A DNA stretch of 64,000 nucleotides, taken from positions 62,001-126,000 of the forward strand of contig JAUNKF010000003.1 of NCBI GenBank assembly GCA_030532895.1, in the 5' to 3' direction. Shown piece by piece: positions 25,489 to 34,862 of this stretch. The first letter of the stretch is position 1; each line of letters opens with the position of its first letter. Source of the DNA: Lautropia sp. Its GTDB lineage: Bacteria > Pseudomonadota > Gammaproteobacteria > Burkholderiales > Burkholderiaceae_E. A program made the translations under genes and the position numbers. The notes under the pieces were generated by a model. That model saw only the letters and a program-made list of their open reading frames with translations, made no database searches and was not told the DNA's origin.

Positions 25489-25722
25489 ATGCTCGTGATC
25501 CGATTACCCGCTGAGGTCGAGCGTCGCCTGGGAGCGCTGGCCAAGGCAACCGGGCGTACTCAGAGCTTTCATGCCCGACAAGCGATCCTCGAATACCTGG
25601 ACGACTTTGAAGACTTGTATTTGGCCGAACAACGAGTTGCGAGCATGCGTGCCAACAAGGTTCAGCCCATCTCGTTCGCTGAGTGTGTGAGGCTGTTGGG
25701 TCATGATGGCGATGCAGGCTGA
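25489..25722 (+). CDS. RelB/DUF6290-type ribbon-helix-helix antitoxin-like protein
   Basis: 77 residues. MLVIRLPAEVERRLGALAKA followed by TGRTQSFHARQAILEYLDDF is the beta-strand plus two-helix DNA-binding domain of RelB/DinJ-like antitoxins, and LYLAEQRVASMRANK continues as the toxin-binding helix. AGAGG at 25479-25483 precedes the ATG. Its last 20 bases overlap the hmuU start. No RelE/ParE toxin gene follows, so it is an orphan. It sits inside the heme ABC operon, an unusual location. It may be a solitary regulator or a decayed TA remnant. Confidence 0.75.
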   Translation: MLVIRLPAEVERRLGALAKATGRTQSFHARQAILEYLDDFEDLYLAEQRVASMRANKVQPISFAECVRLLGHDGDAG

Positions 25723-26803
25723 TACCCATGCGATGCCGGCCGTTGGGGCCAAGGCCGGTTGGTCTTCCTTGCTCTGGCGAGCGATGCTGTTGCTGGCCGT
25801 GCTCGTGGCCGTCATTGTCGGCTCGGCAGTGCATGGGGCTGTGGACATTCCGCTAGGGCGGCTGCCCGAGTTGCTGATGATGTCCTTTGGCGCGGGAGCA
25901 GGCGGGGGAGGTATCGAAGGACTACCCGCCGAAGAGGTGCTCGATGATCCGGCGCTGCAACTCTGGCAGGGCGTGCTCATCGACATCCGCCTGCCACGCA
26001 TCGTGCTGGGCGTGATCACCGGGGCCGGACTCGCCCTGGCCGGCGCCGTCATGCAGGCGCTCTTTCGCAATCCGCTGGCCGAGCCGGGTCTGGTCGGTGT
26101 TTCGGCCGGTGGGGCGGCCGGGGCGGTGGGGGCCATCGTGTTCGGCTTTGCCGGGGAGCCCTGGGTGGTGGCGGCCGCGGCTTTTGGGGGCAGTTTGCTG
26201 GCCACCCTTTCAGCCTATCAGTTGGGGCGAGGCTCGCCCGGTTCTGCCGCCATCCTGCTGGCGGGCATCGCCATCAATGCCTTCTGCGGCGCGCTGATCG
26301 GTGTGTTCACCTATCTGGCTGATGACACGCAGCTTCGCACGCTCACCTTCTGGAACCTTGGCAGCATGGCGGCTGCCGATTGGCAGACCTTGCGCTGGCT
26401 GGCGCCTTGGGCGGCACTGATGATGGGGCTGTTGCTCGCCCGCTGGCAGGCGCTCAATGCGCTGTTGCTTGGCGAGCGTGAAGCCTTGCATCTTGGCTTT
26501 GAATTGCAGCGGCTGCGCTGGCAATTGATCCTGCTGGTGGCGCTGCTGGCCGGGCCGCTCGTGGCCGTGACGGGCACCATCGGTTTCGTGGGCCTCGTCG
26601 TGCCGCACCTGGTGCGGTTGGCCGTGGGCGCTGATCATCGTCACCTGTTGCCGCTCTCCATGCTGGCGGGCGCCATCATCCTGTCGCTGGCCGACTGGCT
26701 GGCTCGCATCGTCGTCATCCCGGCTGATCTGCCGATCGGCATCGTCACGGCCTTGCTGGGCGCGCCTTTCCTGTTGATGCTGTTGCGCCGGGGGGAACGT
26801 TGA
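25703..26803 (+). CDS. hmuU: Heme ABC transporter permease (FecCD family)
   Basis: 366 residues with about nine to ten hydrophobic helices. [20 protein letters not shown] and [17 protein letters not shown] are FecCD signatures, and [15 protein letters not shown] is the conserved coupling-helix region. It forms the inner-membrane channel of the HmuTUV heme importer. The first ATG at 25703 overlaps the antitoxin-like gene; an ATG at 25712 is also possible. A Gly-rich insertion at about 64-75 is a local oddity. It overlaps hmuV by one base (TGATG). Confidence 0.92.
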   Translation: MMAMQADTHAMPAVGAKAGWSSLLWRAMLLLAVLVAVIVGSAVHGAVDIPLGRLPELLMMSFGAGAGGGGIEGLPAEEVLDDPALQLWQGVLIDIRLPRIVLGVITGAGLALAGAVMQALFRNPLAEPGLVGVSAGGAAGAVGAIVFGFAGEPWVVAAAAFGGSLLATLSAYQLGRGSPGSAAILLAGIAINAFCGALIGVFTYLADDTQLRTLTFWNLGSMAAADWQTLRWLAPWAALMMGLLLARWQALNALLLGEREALHLGFELQRLRWQLILLVALLAGPLVAVTGTIGFVGLVVPHLVRLAVGADHRHLLPLSMLAGAIILSLADWLARIVVIPADLPIGIVTALLGAPFLLMLLRRGER

Positions 26804-27729
26804 TGCTGAGCGCGCTGCAGTTGCAGGTTCATCGGGGCAGCCGGCAGATCCTCTCGGGCATCGACCTGAGCCTGCCGGCCGGAGAGGTCGTGGGAGTGCT
26901 CGGGGCCAATGGTGCGGGCAAATCGACGCTTCTTGCCACGCTTTCGGCGGAGTTGAAGCCATCCGGCGGCAAAGTGTTGTTCGATGGGCGGCCGCTCGCC
27001 GATTGGGCCGTGCGTGAATTGGCACGCCGTCGTGCCGTACTGCCGCAAAGCCCTTCGCTGTTATTCGACTTGCCGGTGGAGACCGTCATTGGCATGGGTG
27101 CCTATCCGCATACGGAAGTGGGAGCCACTGGCGGCGGGCGTGCCGAAGACCGGCAGATTTTGAGCCGTGTGCTGAAGCTGGCCGGGGTCCAGCACCTGTA
27201 TGCACGTCGTTACCGGCAGCTTTCAGGCGGTGAGCAGCAGCGCGTGCAGTTTGCCCGCGTGCTGCATCAGTTGCTGCTGGCGCGTGAGCCGGGCGAATAT
27301 CGTGCCCTGCTGCTCGATGAGCCTACCGCCAGTCTGGATCCTCGCTACCAGCTGGGCCTGCTGCAGGCGGTTCAGCAGCTGGCGTGGGAGGAAGGCGTGG
27401 CTGCCCTCGTCATCCTGCACGATGTGAACCTGGCCGCCGCTTGGTGTGATCGTCTCCTGATGTTGGCCGAAGGCCGTCAGGTGGCATTAGGCAGGCCGGC
27501 CGAGGTGTTGACGCCGGCCGTGCTGCAAACCGTCTACGGCGTGACGGCCACGGTGTTCGGCATGCCGGGCCGGCCTGAACAACCGCTCGTGGTGTTCGGG
27601 CTACCGAAGGGACAGGACAATGACGCTGGTTCGCGGGCAATCGCTTCACTTCAGGCTTCTGCCCGTGAGGCTGAAGCCAATGGTCTGACGGACGAAGAGT
27701 TGGCCCGTTTGCTGGCGGATGAAAGTTGA
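26803..27729 (+). CDS. hmuV: Heme ABC transporter ATP-binding protein
   Basis: 308 residues from the ATG at 26803, overlapping the hmuU stop by one base with GGGGGA upstream. Walker [10 protein letters not shown] (34-42), signature LSGGEQQ (140-146), Walker B ALLLDEP (168-174) and an H-loop in [11 protein letters not shown]. It powers HmuU. A C-terminal extension of about 50 residues after the nucleotide-binding domain is slightly longer than usual. It is last in the heme operon. Confidence 0.93.
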   Translation: MLSALQLQVHRGSRQILSGIDLSLPAGEVVGVLGANGAGKSTLLATLSAELKPSGGKVLFDGRPLADWAVRELARRRAVLPQSPSLLFDLPVETVIGMGAYPHTEVGATGGGRAEDRQILSRVLKLAGVQHLYARRYRQLSGGEQQRVQFARVLHQLLLAREPGEYRALLLDEPTASLDPRYQLGLLQAVQQLAWEEGVAALVILHDVNLAAAWCDRLLMLAEGRQVALGRPAEVLTPAVLQTVYGVTATVFGMPGRPEQPLVVFGLPKGQDNDAGSRAIASLQASAREAEANGLTDEELARLLADES

Positions 27730-27804
27730 TCCGCCGGCCGAGATATCCAATGTGCAGGGGCAGCAGTTCTGAGTGACGGGTGCAGAGCGTCCTAATCCCC
27801 GCGC

Positions 27805-28899
27805 TCAATGCGCCGGCTTACCCCGCATCTTCTGAATCACGGTGACAACCGCCACCACGATCAGACCCGCCACGATGCCCACCAGCGCATCAGCCACCAT
27901 CGAGGCCAGCGTCTGGATGAAGCCGCCGTAGGCTTCAATTTGTGCGAGCAGCGGCTCGACGAGGTGGTGGATAGCGGGAATACCGTGCATGACGATGCTG
28001 CCGCCCACGAGGAACATGGCGGCGGTGCCGGCGATGCCCAGCCCTTTCATCAACCACGGCGCTGCCCGCAGGATGCCCCGGCCGATGCTGCGAGCCAGCC
28101 CATTGTCACGCTGGCTCAGGTACAGGCCCAGGTCATCGAGCTTGACGATGCCGGCCACGAAGCCATAAACCCCCACCGTCATGATCAGCGCGATGGCCGA
28201 GAGCACCATCACCTGGGTGGGCAGGGGCTGGTCGGCCACGGTGCCCAGCGTGATGGCGATGATTTCTGCCGACAGGATGAAGTCGGTACGGATCGCGCCC
28301 TTGATCCGGGTCTTTTCATCGAGGGTGTCGTCTTCGACATGCCCGATAGACGTGCCCGATGAAGGCGCTTCTGCGAATGAGGGGGAGCCCGTGTGGGCAT
28401 TCACGGATCGGGCTGCGGATGGGTGGGACGAGCGCGAATCGGTCGTGCCCGTCAGGGGGGCATGGGGCCTGGACGAAGGGGTATCCGCACGGCCGGCCGG
28501 GGCGCCAGTGGCGTGCGTGGGGATCGAGGGGGATGGATCGGTGTCAGAAGTCTTGTGGCCGTGGTGAAAGAGCTTTTCCACCAGCTTCTCGGCCCCTTCA
28601 AAGCACAGGAACAGCCCGCCGATGGTCAGCAAGGGCGTGACGAGCCACGGCGCGTAGGCGCTGATGGCCAGGGCAAGCGGTACCAGGATCAGCTTGTTGA
28701 CAAGCGACCCCTTGAACACGGCCCACACCACGGGCAGCTCCCTGTCCACCGACACACCGCTCACCTGCTGCGCGTTCAAGGCCAGATCATCGCCCAGCAC
28801 GCCAGCGGTCTTGGCGCCTGCCTTTTTCGTCAAAACGGCAACGTCATCCAGCAACGTGGCAATGTCGTCGATTAAAGTCAACAGGCTTGCGCCGGCCAT
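27805..28899 (-). CDS. DUF808 family inner-membrane protein (YedI-like)
   Basis: 364 residues from the ATG at 28899 (MAGASLLTLIDDIATLLDD, the family start). Several hydrophobic segments are present (KLILVPLALAISAYAP, PLLTIGGLFLCFEGAE, and the C-terminal pairs). Family members are about 300-310 residues; this one has an inserted Pro/Ser/Thr/His-rich stretch (about 120-190) after EKLFHHGHK. The function of the family is unknown. It is divergent from the M23 peptidase gene. Confidence 0.88.
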   Translation of the reverse strand: MAGASLLTLIDDIATLLDDVAVLTKKAGAKTAGVLGDDLALNAQQVSGVSVDRELPVVWAVFKGSLVNKLILVPLALAISAYAPWLVTPLLTIGGLFLCFEGAEKLVEKLFHHGHKTSDTDPSPSIPTHATGAPAGRADTPSSRPHAPLTGTTDSRSSHPSAARSVNAHTGSPSFAEAPSSGTSIGHVEDDTLDEKTRIKGAIRTDFILSAEIIAITLGTVADQPLPTQVMVLSAIALIMTVGVYGFVAGIVKLDDLGLYLSQRDNGLARSIGRGILRAAPWLMKGLGIAGTAAMFLVGGSIVMHGIPAIHHLVEPLLAQIEAYGGFIQTLASMVADALVGIVAGLIVVAVVTVIQKMRGKPAH

Positions 28900-28935
28900 A
28901 CCGTGTCCTCGGGTTGCGTGGGAGAATCGGCCATT

Positions 28936-30102
28936 GTGCGGGAGAAACGGATTTTGAGCACGCAAAGAGCGCAACGAAGAAAGGTGATCGGGCTGGGCGC
29001 CCTGGGGCTGCTGGGCGGTGGGGCAGGCGTGATGCCGGCCTGGCTGCCAGCTGCGCTCGCGCAGCCAGCGTCTGTGGCGCTGGCCCAGCATCAGCCGTCA
29101 ACGGGGGGGGCGACGCCAACCCCGCCGCCCATTCAGGACAAGTCGACCGCGCTGGTTGTTGAATCAGCCCAGCCCATGCCCAGACAGCTCGCGTCTCAAC
29201 GGGGAGCAGGCGGGGCTGAGCCAGGGTTGCCAGCCTTTCCTCGTACCCGAGCCGTGCCCGGTGGCGTGGCGGTGGTGCCGTTGGGTGCTGCGCCACGCCC
29301 GCCTTCCGTCTCATGGCAACAGGTGCCGGTGCTGGTGACAGGTTCCGCTGATGGATGGTTTGCTGTGTTCGGCATTCCACTCTCCACCACGGAGAAGACG
29401 CTGGTGCTGGATGTGATGCCGGCGGGCCAAAAGAAGGCCACACTCAAAGCCTCTGCCTCTGCCTCTGCCTCGTCATCGTCATCGTCATCGCGCTCGGCGG
29501 CTGCGCAGTTACCGACGCCAGCGCGGCAGATTCGTGTGCCGATTCATCGCCATCAGTATGCCGAGCAACGGCTGACGGTGGCACCCGGCAAGGTGACGCT
29601 GAGCGAGGCGGCGCTGGCACGACACGCGCGTGAGAGAAAGCACAGCCGACAGATCATCGCCACCCATTCGGCGCAGGGGCCGGCCACCTTGAAGATGCGC
29701 CAGCCCGTCAAGGGGCCGCGTTCCAGCTCATTTGGCTTGCGCCGCGTGTTCAACGGGCAGGCCCGCAATCCGCATGGCGGCATGGATCTGGCCGCGCCGG
29801 TGGGCGCGCCAGTGCATGCGGCGGCCGATGGCATCATCATCGACACTGGTGATTACTTTTTCAACGGCAACACGGTCTGGATCGACCACGGTCAGGGGCT
29901 GTTGACGATGTATTGCCATCTGGACAGCATCAAGACCGTGGTGGGCAAACGGGTGAAAGCAGGGGAGCTGATCGCCACCGTGGGCAAGACGGGCCGCGTC
30001 ACCGGCCCGCATTTGCACTGGTCGGTGAGCCTCAACCGGACGATGGTCGACCCGGCGCTGTTTTTGGCGCCACCAGCCAAGGCCAAGCCGGCAAAGCGCT
30101 GA
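28936..30102 (+). CDS. M23 family (LytM-type) metallopeptidase
   Basis: 388 residues from the GTG at 28936, which has GGGAGAA at 28920-28926; TTG 28954 and GTG 28903 are alternatives. An RRK motif precedes a hydrophobic stretch ending ALAQ, so it is exported, possibly by Tat. A Pro/Ala/Ser linker (with a Ser run about 175-188) leads to the LytM domain. Zinc/catalytic residues are H280 and D284 (HGGMD), H328 (YCHLD), and H359/H361 (GPHLHW), so all are present. It probably cleaves peptidoglycan peptides in the periplasm. A hexanucleotide microsatellite lies in the linker. Confidence 0.88.
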   Translation: MREKRILSTQRAQRRKVIGLGALGLLGGGAGVMPAWLPAALAQPASVALAQHQPSTGGATPTPPPIQDKSTALVVESAQPMPRQLASQRGAGGAEPGLPAFPRTRAVPGGVAVVPLGAAPRPPSVSWQQVPVLVTGSADGWFAVFGIPLSTTEKTLVLDVMPAGQKKATLKASASASASSSSSSSRSAAAQLPTPARQIRVPIHRHQYAEQRLTVAPGKVTLSEAALARHARERKHSRQIIATHSAQGPATLKMRQPVKGPRSSSFGLRRVFNGQARNPHGGMDLAAPVGAPVHAAADGIIIDTGDYFFNGNTVWIDHGQGLLTMYCHLDSIKTVVGKRVKAGELIATVGKTGRVTGPHLHWSVSLNRTMVDPALFLAPPAKAKPAKR

Positions 30103-30205
30103 GAGAGCCGCAGACCGCTTGACGGGCAGGCAGCGGGTTCGTCCCAGCGCGGGGCGGGCTCAGCGCATGACACGTGCCATGCGTGTGGCTATCCCGTGTG
30201 CTGGC

Positions 30206-30652
30206 TCAGAGCAGCTTCTGAATCGCCGGGTGCCAGACCAGATGGCAGCCCAGGCTGATGTCCTGCCGCACGGCGGCGTTCTGCTCAAAATCCACCAGCC
30301 ATTGCAAAAGCAGCTCCGGCGAGGCATTGAAGACGCAGAAGCCGGGCTCCGGCGCCCAACTGCCCGTCGGGTCTTCACCGCGTGCGGGCAGCCACGGCAG
30401 GCCGCTGGCCTGGATGGCTGCCAGCAGGCGCGTCTGACGGGCATCGTTCTCCTCGGCAGACAGGTTCCGACCAAAGGGGTTCCACGCGGTCAGGATGCTG
30501 GCCGACGTGGCTTGATGCCGATCGAGCCAGGCCCGGTGCTGGGCATCGCTGTCATGGATGCGTAGCCGAATGGGGGGCTGGTCATCGGCGAAATAATCCG
30601 TCTGTTCATAGGCCGTGATCGTCTCGGCCGAGGGGCGTTCTATCGTGTTCAT
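30206..30652 (-). CDS. DUF3293 domain-containing protein
   Basis: 148 residues. ILTAWNPFGRNLSAEENDAR, GEDPTGSWAPEPGFCVFN are the conserved blocks of DUF3293. It is soluble with no signal peptide; function is unknown. It lies convergent to the M23 gene and next to the SH3 protein gene (7 bases between them) on the same strand, so the two are probably co-transcribed. Confidence 0.85.
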   Translation of the reverse strand: MNTIERPSAETITAYEQTDYFADDQPPIRLRIHDSDAQHRAWLDRHQATSASILTAWNPFGRNLSAEENDARQTRLLAAIQASGLPWLPARGEDPTGSWAPEPGFCVFNASPELLLQWLVDFEQNAAVRQDISLGCHLVWHPAIQKLL

Positions 30653-30659
30653 GGCGACC

Positions 30660-31442
30660 TCATTTCAACGATCGTCCGCCCGGCATGGGGCGGTTGATCT
30701 CGTGAGCTGGCGTGGGTGGCACATGGGGAACCGGGTTGGCTGTGCCTGGATGCTCATATCGCGGTGCGGGGTAAGGGCCGCGCTCCGAGGGGGGAATGTA
30801 GAGCGGCGGCTCATCACTCGGGCCATAGCGGGGCGCCGGGCGGTACACCGGTGGCGGCTCGTAGGCTGGGGCCGGTCGGTAGGCGGGCGGTGGTGCATAC
30901 ACCCCCGGCGGGTAATAACCGGGGGCGGGCCGCCGATGGTTGGGGTAGACGGGGATTTCTTCCTCATACTCGATCACCGTGTTGCCCACCCGATGGCGCA
31001 CGCGCCAGGCGTGGATGGCGGGTGCATAACGCGGGTCATCGAACCAGGGCTGGCCGTGATAGTGGCTCGTCCAGTACGGGCCGATCGAAAAGTGGATGAT
31101 GGGCACACCCGCCCGTGGCGCGATCTGGGCGGCAGGGCGGTAGCGGCCCTCCACATGCATGCTGAGATAGCGGCTGTCGACCCAGCCCCGCAGGTCGTCA
31201 TAGCCCACATCACACCAGCCATAGTCCGGCAGGCAGCCGTGAATGATCAGGCGGGCATCGGTGCGCAGACGGCGCACCTGTGGATATTCGATGGCCGGCC
31301 CGGCGTAGAGGCTCAGCGCCCGTGTGGTCTTGGCTTTCAGGTCGTTGGCTTGGGCGCTTGGGCTGAGGCCGGGCAGCAGCGTGCCGCCCAGGGCGATCAG
31401 CCCGAAGGACAGGATGGATGATCGTGAAAGCGTGCGGGACAT
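30660..31442 (-). CDS. Exported SH3-domain protein with Pro/Tyr-rich tail
   Basis: 260 residues from the ATG at 31442, with AGGAGGA before it. A signal peptide (SILSFGLIALGGTLLPGL then AQA) is followed by a bacterial SH3 domain (about 35-95: ALSLYAGPAIEYPQVRRL ... CLPDYGWCDVGYDDLRGWVD). The remainder is a conserved-looking region (HYHGQPWFDDP) and a long proline/tyrosine repeat region (PPAYRPAPAYEPPP-like units). It is probably a periplasmic cell-wall-associated protein; the ligand is unknown. Confidence 0.75.
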   Translation of the reverse strand: MSRTLSRSSILSFGLIALGGTLLPGLSPSAQANDLKAKTTRALSLYAGPAIEYPQVRRLRTDARLIIHGCLPDYGWCDVGYDDLRGWVDSRYLSMHVEGRYRPAAQIAPRAGVPIIHFSIGPYWTSHYHGQPWFDDPRYAPAIHAWRVRHRVGNTVIEYEEEIPVYPNHRRPAPGYYPPGVYAPPPAYRPAPAYEPPPVYRPAPRYGPSDEPPLYIPPSERGPYPAPRYEHPGTANPVPHVPPTPAHEINRPMPGGRSLK

Positions 31443-31840
31443 GCTTGTCCTCCTGTGTGGGCCAGCGGCCGGTAGGCGGGCGTTGGCCGAAAAAGCTTGA
31501 GAAGAAAGCCTTGAAAGCCGGTTGCTGCGTCCTTCCCGCATGATGGCACGGTGAGGCAAGCTTGGGGGCGTGTTGCAGGTACAAGCCCTCCTGATACCCA
31601 TGCTGTCATGGGCGGCGGGTTCACGCATGGCAAATGCCAGAAACGGATTGGGTTGGCTTGGGGTTGACCCCTTTGTAGGGGATTTGTGCGGCTTGCGTTA
31701 ACAGCATGTATCCGACCAATGGCGGTGTACATCTGTCGCGTGTCCTGTCAGCCTGCGCCGGTGCCGTGGGGCTATGGGACAATCATGGCACGAGGGATCA
31801 ACGCTTGGCCCCTCGTTCCGCTTTCTCCTGTTTTCCTGTC

Positions 31841-32740
31841 ATGTCTGGTGCCTGGCTTGCATTGATCCACAGCGACAGCTGGCAACACCCTGGCTTCGCC
31901 CCGTATTGGCCCGTACTGAGGCGCCTGCGTGCGCAGGCGGCTGCAAAAACTGGGTGGGCAAGCACCATGCCCACCTTGCCGGAGGCTACGCTCCCTGCAA
32001 CCGATCCCGCCGAGGTCGATGCCTGGCACCGGGACGATTGGCTCGATGCCTTGAATCGGTTGGCGGCCTGGCGGGGCCTGGTCAATGCCAGGCGTGTGCC
32101 GCTGCGTTTCGTACCCGGCGAGGACGCTTCGGCGCTTGACTATGAGCGTCGCATCCACGAGGCCGGTGAGATTGCCTGTCGTGCCGAGGGTGGGGGTGCG
32201 CGGCACGATTTTCATAATGCGCTGGTGTGGTTGCGCTTCCCACGGTTGAAAGGCGTCTTCAATCAATTGCATTGCGAGCAAGGGGCCGTGGCCCCGGCCT
32301 TGCCATCCCGTTCTTCGGGGGCCAGAGGTCGAGGGCACCAGCGTGATGCCATCACGTTGCTGGATGAAGGGGGCGCCATCTGGCCCGCCCCGGCCACCCT
32401 TTGGGTCGAAGCGTTGCAAGCACGGCAGTGGCAGCGGCTCTTTACACAATACCGGCCGGCACTCGGTCGGCGTTTTGCACCGGTCATCATCGGTCATGGG
32501 CTGCTGGAAAAGCTCCATCGCCCCTACAAGTCGATGACGGCCAAGCTACTGATCTGCACGTCACCCCGCACGGGGCTGGATCGTGGCGCGGCGCTGCAGG
32601 TGCGAGACATGGCTTTGCGTGACATCTTCAGGCCGCGCATGCTCGTGCCGATGCCCATCCAGGGCTGGCCGGGCTGGGATCCCGCCAACGATGATCCGGC
32701 TTTCTACGATGATGTGAGTGTGTTCCGCGCACCGCGTTGA
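31841..32740 (+). CDS. DUF3025 domain-containing protein
   Basis: 299 residues. YERRIHEAGEIACRAEGGG and DFHNALVWLRFPRLKGVFNQ are the core of DUF3025, as are FGHALLEK-like GHGLLEKLHRPYKSMTAK and the C-terminal FRPRMLVPMPIQGWPGW. The function of this family is unknown. The ATG at 31841 lacks a ribosome site, but residues before it show no conservation. It stands alone. Confidence 0.85.
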   Translation: MSGAWLALIHSDSWQHPGFAPYWPVLRRLRAQAAAKTGWASTMPTLPEATLPATDPAEVDAWHRDDWLDALNRLAAWRGLVNARRVPLRFVPGEDASALDYERRIHEAGEIACRAEGGGARHDFHNALVWLRFPRLKGVFNQLHCEQGAVAPALPSRSSGARGRGHQRDAITLLDEGGAIWPAPATLWVEALQARQWQRLFTQYRPALGRRFAPVIIGHGLLEKLHRPYKSMTAKLLICTSPRTGLDRGAALQVRDMALRDIFRPRMLVPMPIQGWPGWDPANDDPAFYDDVSVFRAPR

Positions 32741-32893
32741 CGCGCTCGGCTTGGCGTGCCGCGTCAGTTCAGAAGGGGGGCCGAGCGCTGCGTGTGCCAT
32801 CGCCGGCCCGGTGAGCCTGGCGGGCGCCATGCGCGTATGCGTCCCGGCGAGCGCGCGCGCCAGACGTGCATCACGCGCCCTGTCCTGCATGCA

Positions 32894-33445
32894 TCATTTT
32901 GGCGGCAGGTCGTTCATCGCCTGGGGTTTGGGCACCTGCCGGAATGTGTTGTTGCCCAGTGCCACACGGCGAGCCTGCTGGTAGCCGTTGGCCTGATGCA
33001 CCCTCATCGGCGCGCCCTGTTCGCCGCCAGCGGGCACGTTCAGGCGCATCTGATAGGGACTTTGCGGATCACCTGCCACGCTCACGGTCAGCATGATGCT
33101 GGGGGCGTACAGGGTGTCGGCTGAATGAAAAATGACATAAGGCGTGCTGTCAGGGCGCATCACGGTGAAGCGCTCGGCACGCGGCGCCGTGTAACCATCG
33201 GGCACTTCGGCCTTTTCCACCATGAAGGCAACGGCCGTCGCCCGGTCGCCCATCTCGGTCTCGAAGGGCAGCAGCACTTTCAGGCGCTGGCCTTGGGCGG
33301 ACATCACGATCGGCTCACCGAAGGTGAGGGGCGATTCGACGGCGCTGGCCGGCTGGCCGAGGGCGCCAAGGCCGAGGGCAGCCAGGGCTGCCAGCGACGC
33401 ATGTTTCAGGCGGGCCGCAATCGGCCGCTGCTGAAGGCGATTCAT
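32894..33445 (-). CDS. Exported protein resembling the FimV N-terminal domain
   Basis: 183 residues from the ATG at 33445. Signal peptide (LAALAALGLGALGQPASA) then LTFGEPIVMSAQGQRLKVLL, which resembles the start of FimV/HubP N-terminal domains (GLGEI-x-V-x-S-x-L-x-Q-P-L). The rest is beta-rich with no LysM or TPR part, so it is far shorter than FimV. A periplasmic pole or pilus-related role is a guess from this resemblance. Confidence 0.45.
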   Translation of the reverse strand: MNRLQQRPIAARLKHASLAALAALGLGALGQPASAVESPLTFGEPIVMSAQGQRLKVLLPFETEMGDRATAVAFMVEKAEVPDGYTAPRAERFTVMRPDSTPYVIFHSADTLYAPSIMLTVSVAGDPQSPYQMRLNVPAGGEQGAPMRVHQANGYQQARRVALGNNTFRQVPKPQAMNDLPPK

Positions 33446-33825
33446 GGCTGATCCTTGATCGAAAAAAGAGGTGAGCATCACAGCGTGCCACCCACGTGGT
33501 CGACCTCATCAATCCCGGCCGGGGCGGCATGGCACGCGCCATGCCGAGCTTCGGGCCTGCCGGGGGCCGTTGTCGAGCGAAGGGTGATGAACGGCTGCCC
33601 GACGCAGGCAAGTCGCAGCGTGGCACCATGTTGCCGGTCCGTTTGCCGGATGAAACAGGCAAGCACGCCAGGGAAGCCCGAGGGATCGGGCCTGCATGGT
33701 GCCCTGGTCGTGCTGCACGCCCGGAAGAGGCTTTTTCGTGGGATGCATGCGTTCATGACACGCGTCAGCTCGGCTGCTTGGTGGCCATGGCGGCGCTGAC
33801 CCGTCTTGGTGGTACATTGCTGCCC
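33446..33825. other. Intergenic region before the RNase P RNA
   Basis: About 380 bases. Open frames on both strands lack family features or ribosome sites. A promoter for the RNase P RNA must lie here, but no convincing -35/-10 pair was found (TACATT at 33813-33818 is a weak -10). Confidence 0.5.
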
Positions 33826-34243
33826 GGAGCGGGTCGGATGATCGCCGAGGCGCAAGCCTTGGAGGAAAGTCCGGACTCCATCGGGCAGGATGCTGGCTAA
33901 CGGCCAGGCGCGATAAGGCGTGTTTGGTGGGGGGTGCCCCACTCGGCCGCCGAAGGCGACGGACAGTGGCACAGAAAACAAACCGCCTCGGCCGGCGACA
34001 GCGGGTCGGGGTAAGGGTGAAAAGGTGGGGTAAAAGCCCACCGCGCGGCTGGTGACAGACGTGGCAGGCCAAACCCCATCCGGAGCAACATCATGTAGGC
34101 ACGCGACGCGGCCCAGGGCCGCACAGGGCGCCCGCCCGAGCGTGCGGGTGGATGGCTAGAGCCGGTCGGTAACGGCCGGCCCAGAGGAATGATCATCGCG
34201 TCCCCTTTCGGGGCGGACAGAATCCGGCTTACAGACCCGCTCC
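33826..34243 (+). ncRNA. rnpB: RNase P RNA, bacterial type A
   Basis: About 418 bases. The universal core GAGGAAAGTCCGGACTCC is present near the 5' end and ACAGAATCCGGCTTACA near the 3' end. GGAGCGGGTC (33826-33835) pairs with GACCCGCTCC (34234-34243) as helix P1, which sets both ends. The ribozyme of RNase P matures tRNA 5' ends. Its location before mraZ is common in betaproteobacteria. Confidence 0.95.
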
Positions 34244-34245
34244 CT

Positions 34246-34824
34246 TCTTTTCGATTGCCGCGCCCCAGGCTTGGAGATTGGAAACGTCTTTGTAATAAAG
34301 ATTAAAAGTCACGACGTTTCGATGCACTTTGCATGCAGGGATCCGGCGGAGCTGATCGTGTCCGAGGCGCTCAGCCGAAAGAACGGCGGTGAAACACGCG
34401 CAAATCTGGCGCTCAGGATGTTGCATTAAAGGTTAAGCTCGGTGACTTTTTCTGCCGTGCGTCGGCCGACGAGCGTTCGGCTGCTTGTCAAGTGAGTGAC
34501 TGCTGTCGTGTTGCGGCCCGCGCACGCTGGCTTGCCAGGCAAATGCTGTCCAGGGCCTCGAAGACGCGGCCAAAAGATGCGCCGATGCAACGATTCCACG
34601 ATTTTGTGACGCCAACCCGACCGTTGGTCGGCCCCATGAGCCGCCGATCGGCCTTGATTTTTTCACATTTGTTGTAGAACCGTTGCTCAGAACCGCCATT
34701 TACTTGATGGCTTACTTTCAGAGGTGTTGCTAAGTGCGTGAAAACTGGCTGAGCGGTTGGTTTCGCAGGATGAGCGATGCTCTGTAAGTCATTGTCGTAG
34801 CAGGAAAAAACAGCTTCCCCCGAT
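34246..34824. other. Intergenic region between rnpB and the mra promoter
   Basis: About 580 bases with no convincing gene. It includes an AT-rich patch with two adjacent hairpins (34281-34334) and a short CCGACC-GTT-GGTCGG hairpin (34618-34632). Open frames on the minus strand look like chance. Confidence 0.5.
34281..34334. repeat. Tandem hairpins in AT-rich patch
   Basis: GAAACGTC (34281-34288) pairs with GACGTTTC (34313-34320) across a 24-base AT-rich loop. ATGCA (34322-34326) pairs with TGCAT (34330-34334) next to it. A possible processing signal, sRNA fragment or protein-binding site. Confidence 0.4.
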
Positions 34825-34853
34825 TTGACGATGCCCGTATCCCCCCGTATTCT
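34825..34853 (+). promoter_or_regulatory. Sigma70 promoter of the dcw cluster (Pmra)
   Basis: TTGACG (34825-34830), 17-base spacer, TATTCT (34848-34853). The predicted transcript starts near 34860, directly before the MraZ boxes, about 150 bases upstream of mraZ. Confidence 0.7.
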
Positions 34854-34862
34854 TCGTTCTGG

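Noticed and set aside
30741-30960. Tandem repeats in the SH3 protein tail as a DNA repeat array or CRISPR
   Set aside because: They are degenerate codons for Pro/Tyr units within a coding frame, without regular spacers.
33478-34072. Two open frames of 187 codons on the minus strand over rnpB
   Set aside because: They overlap the RNase P RNA, and their open length is explained by GC-rich sequence.
34618-34632. CCGACC-GTT-GGTCGG hairpin as a terminator
   Set aside because: The later T-run (about 34650) is too far from the stem and no gene ends here.
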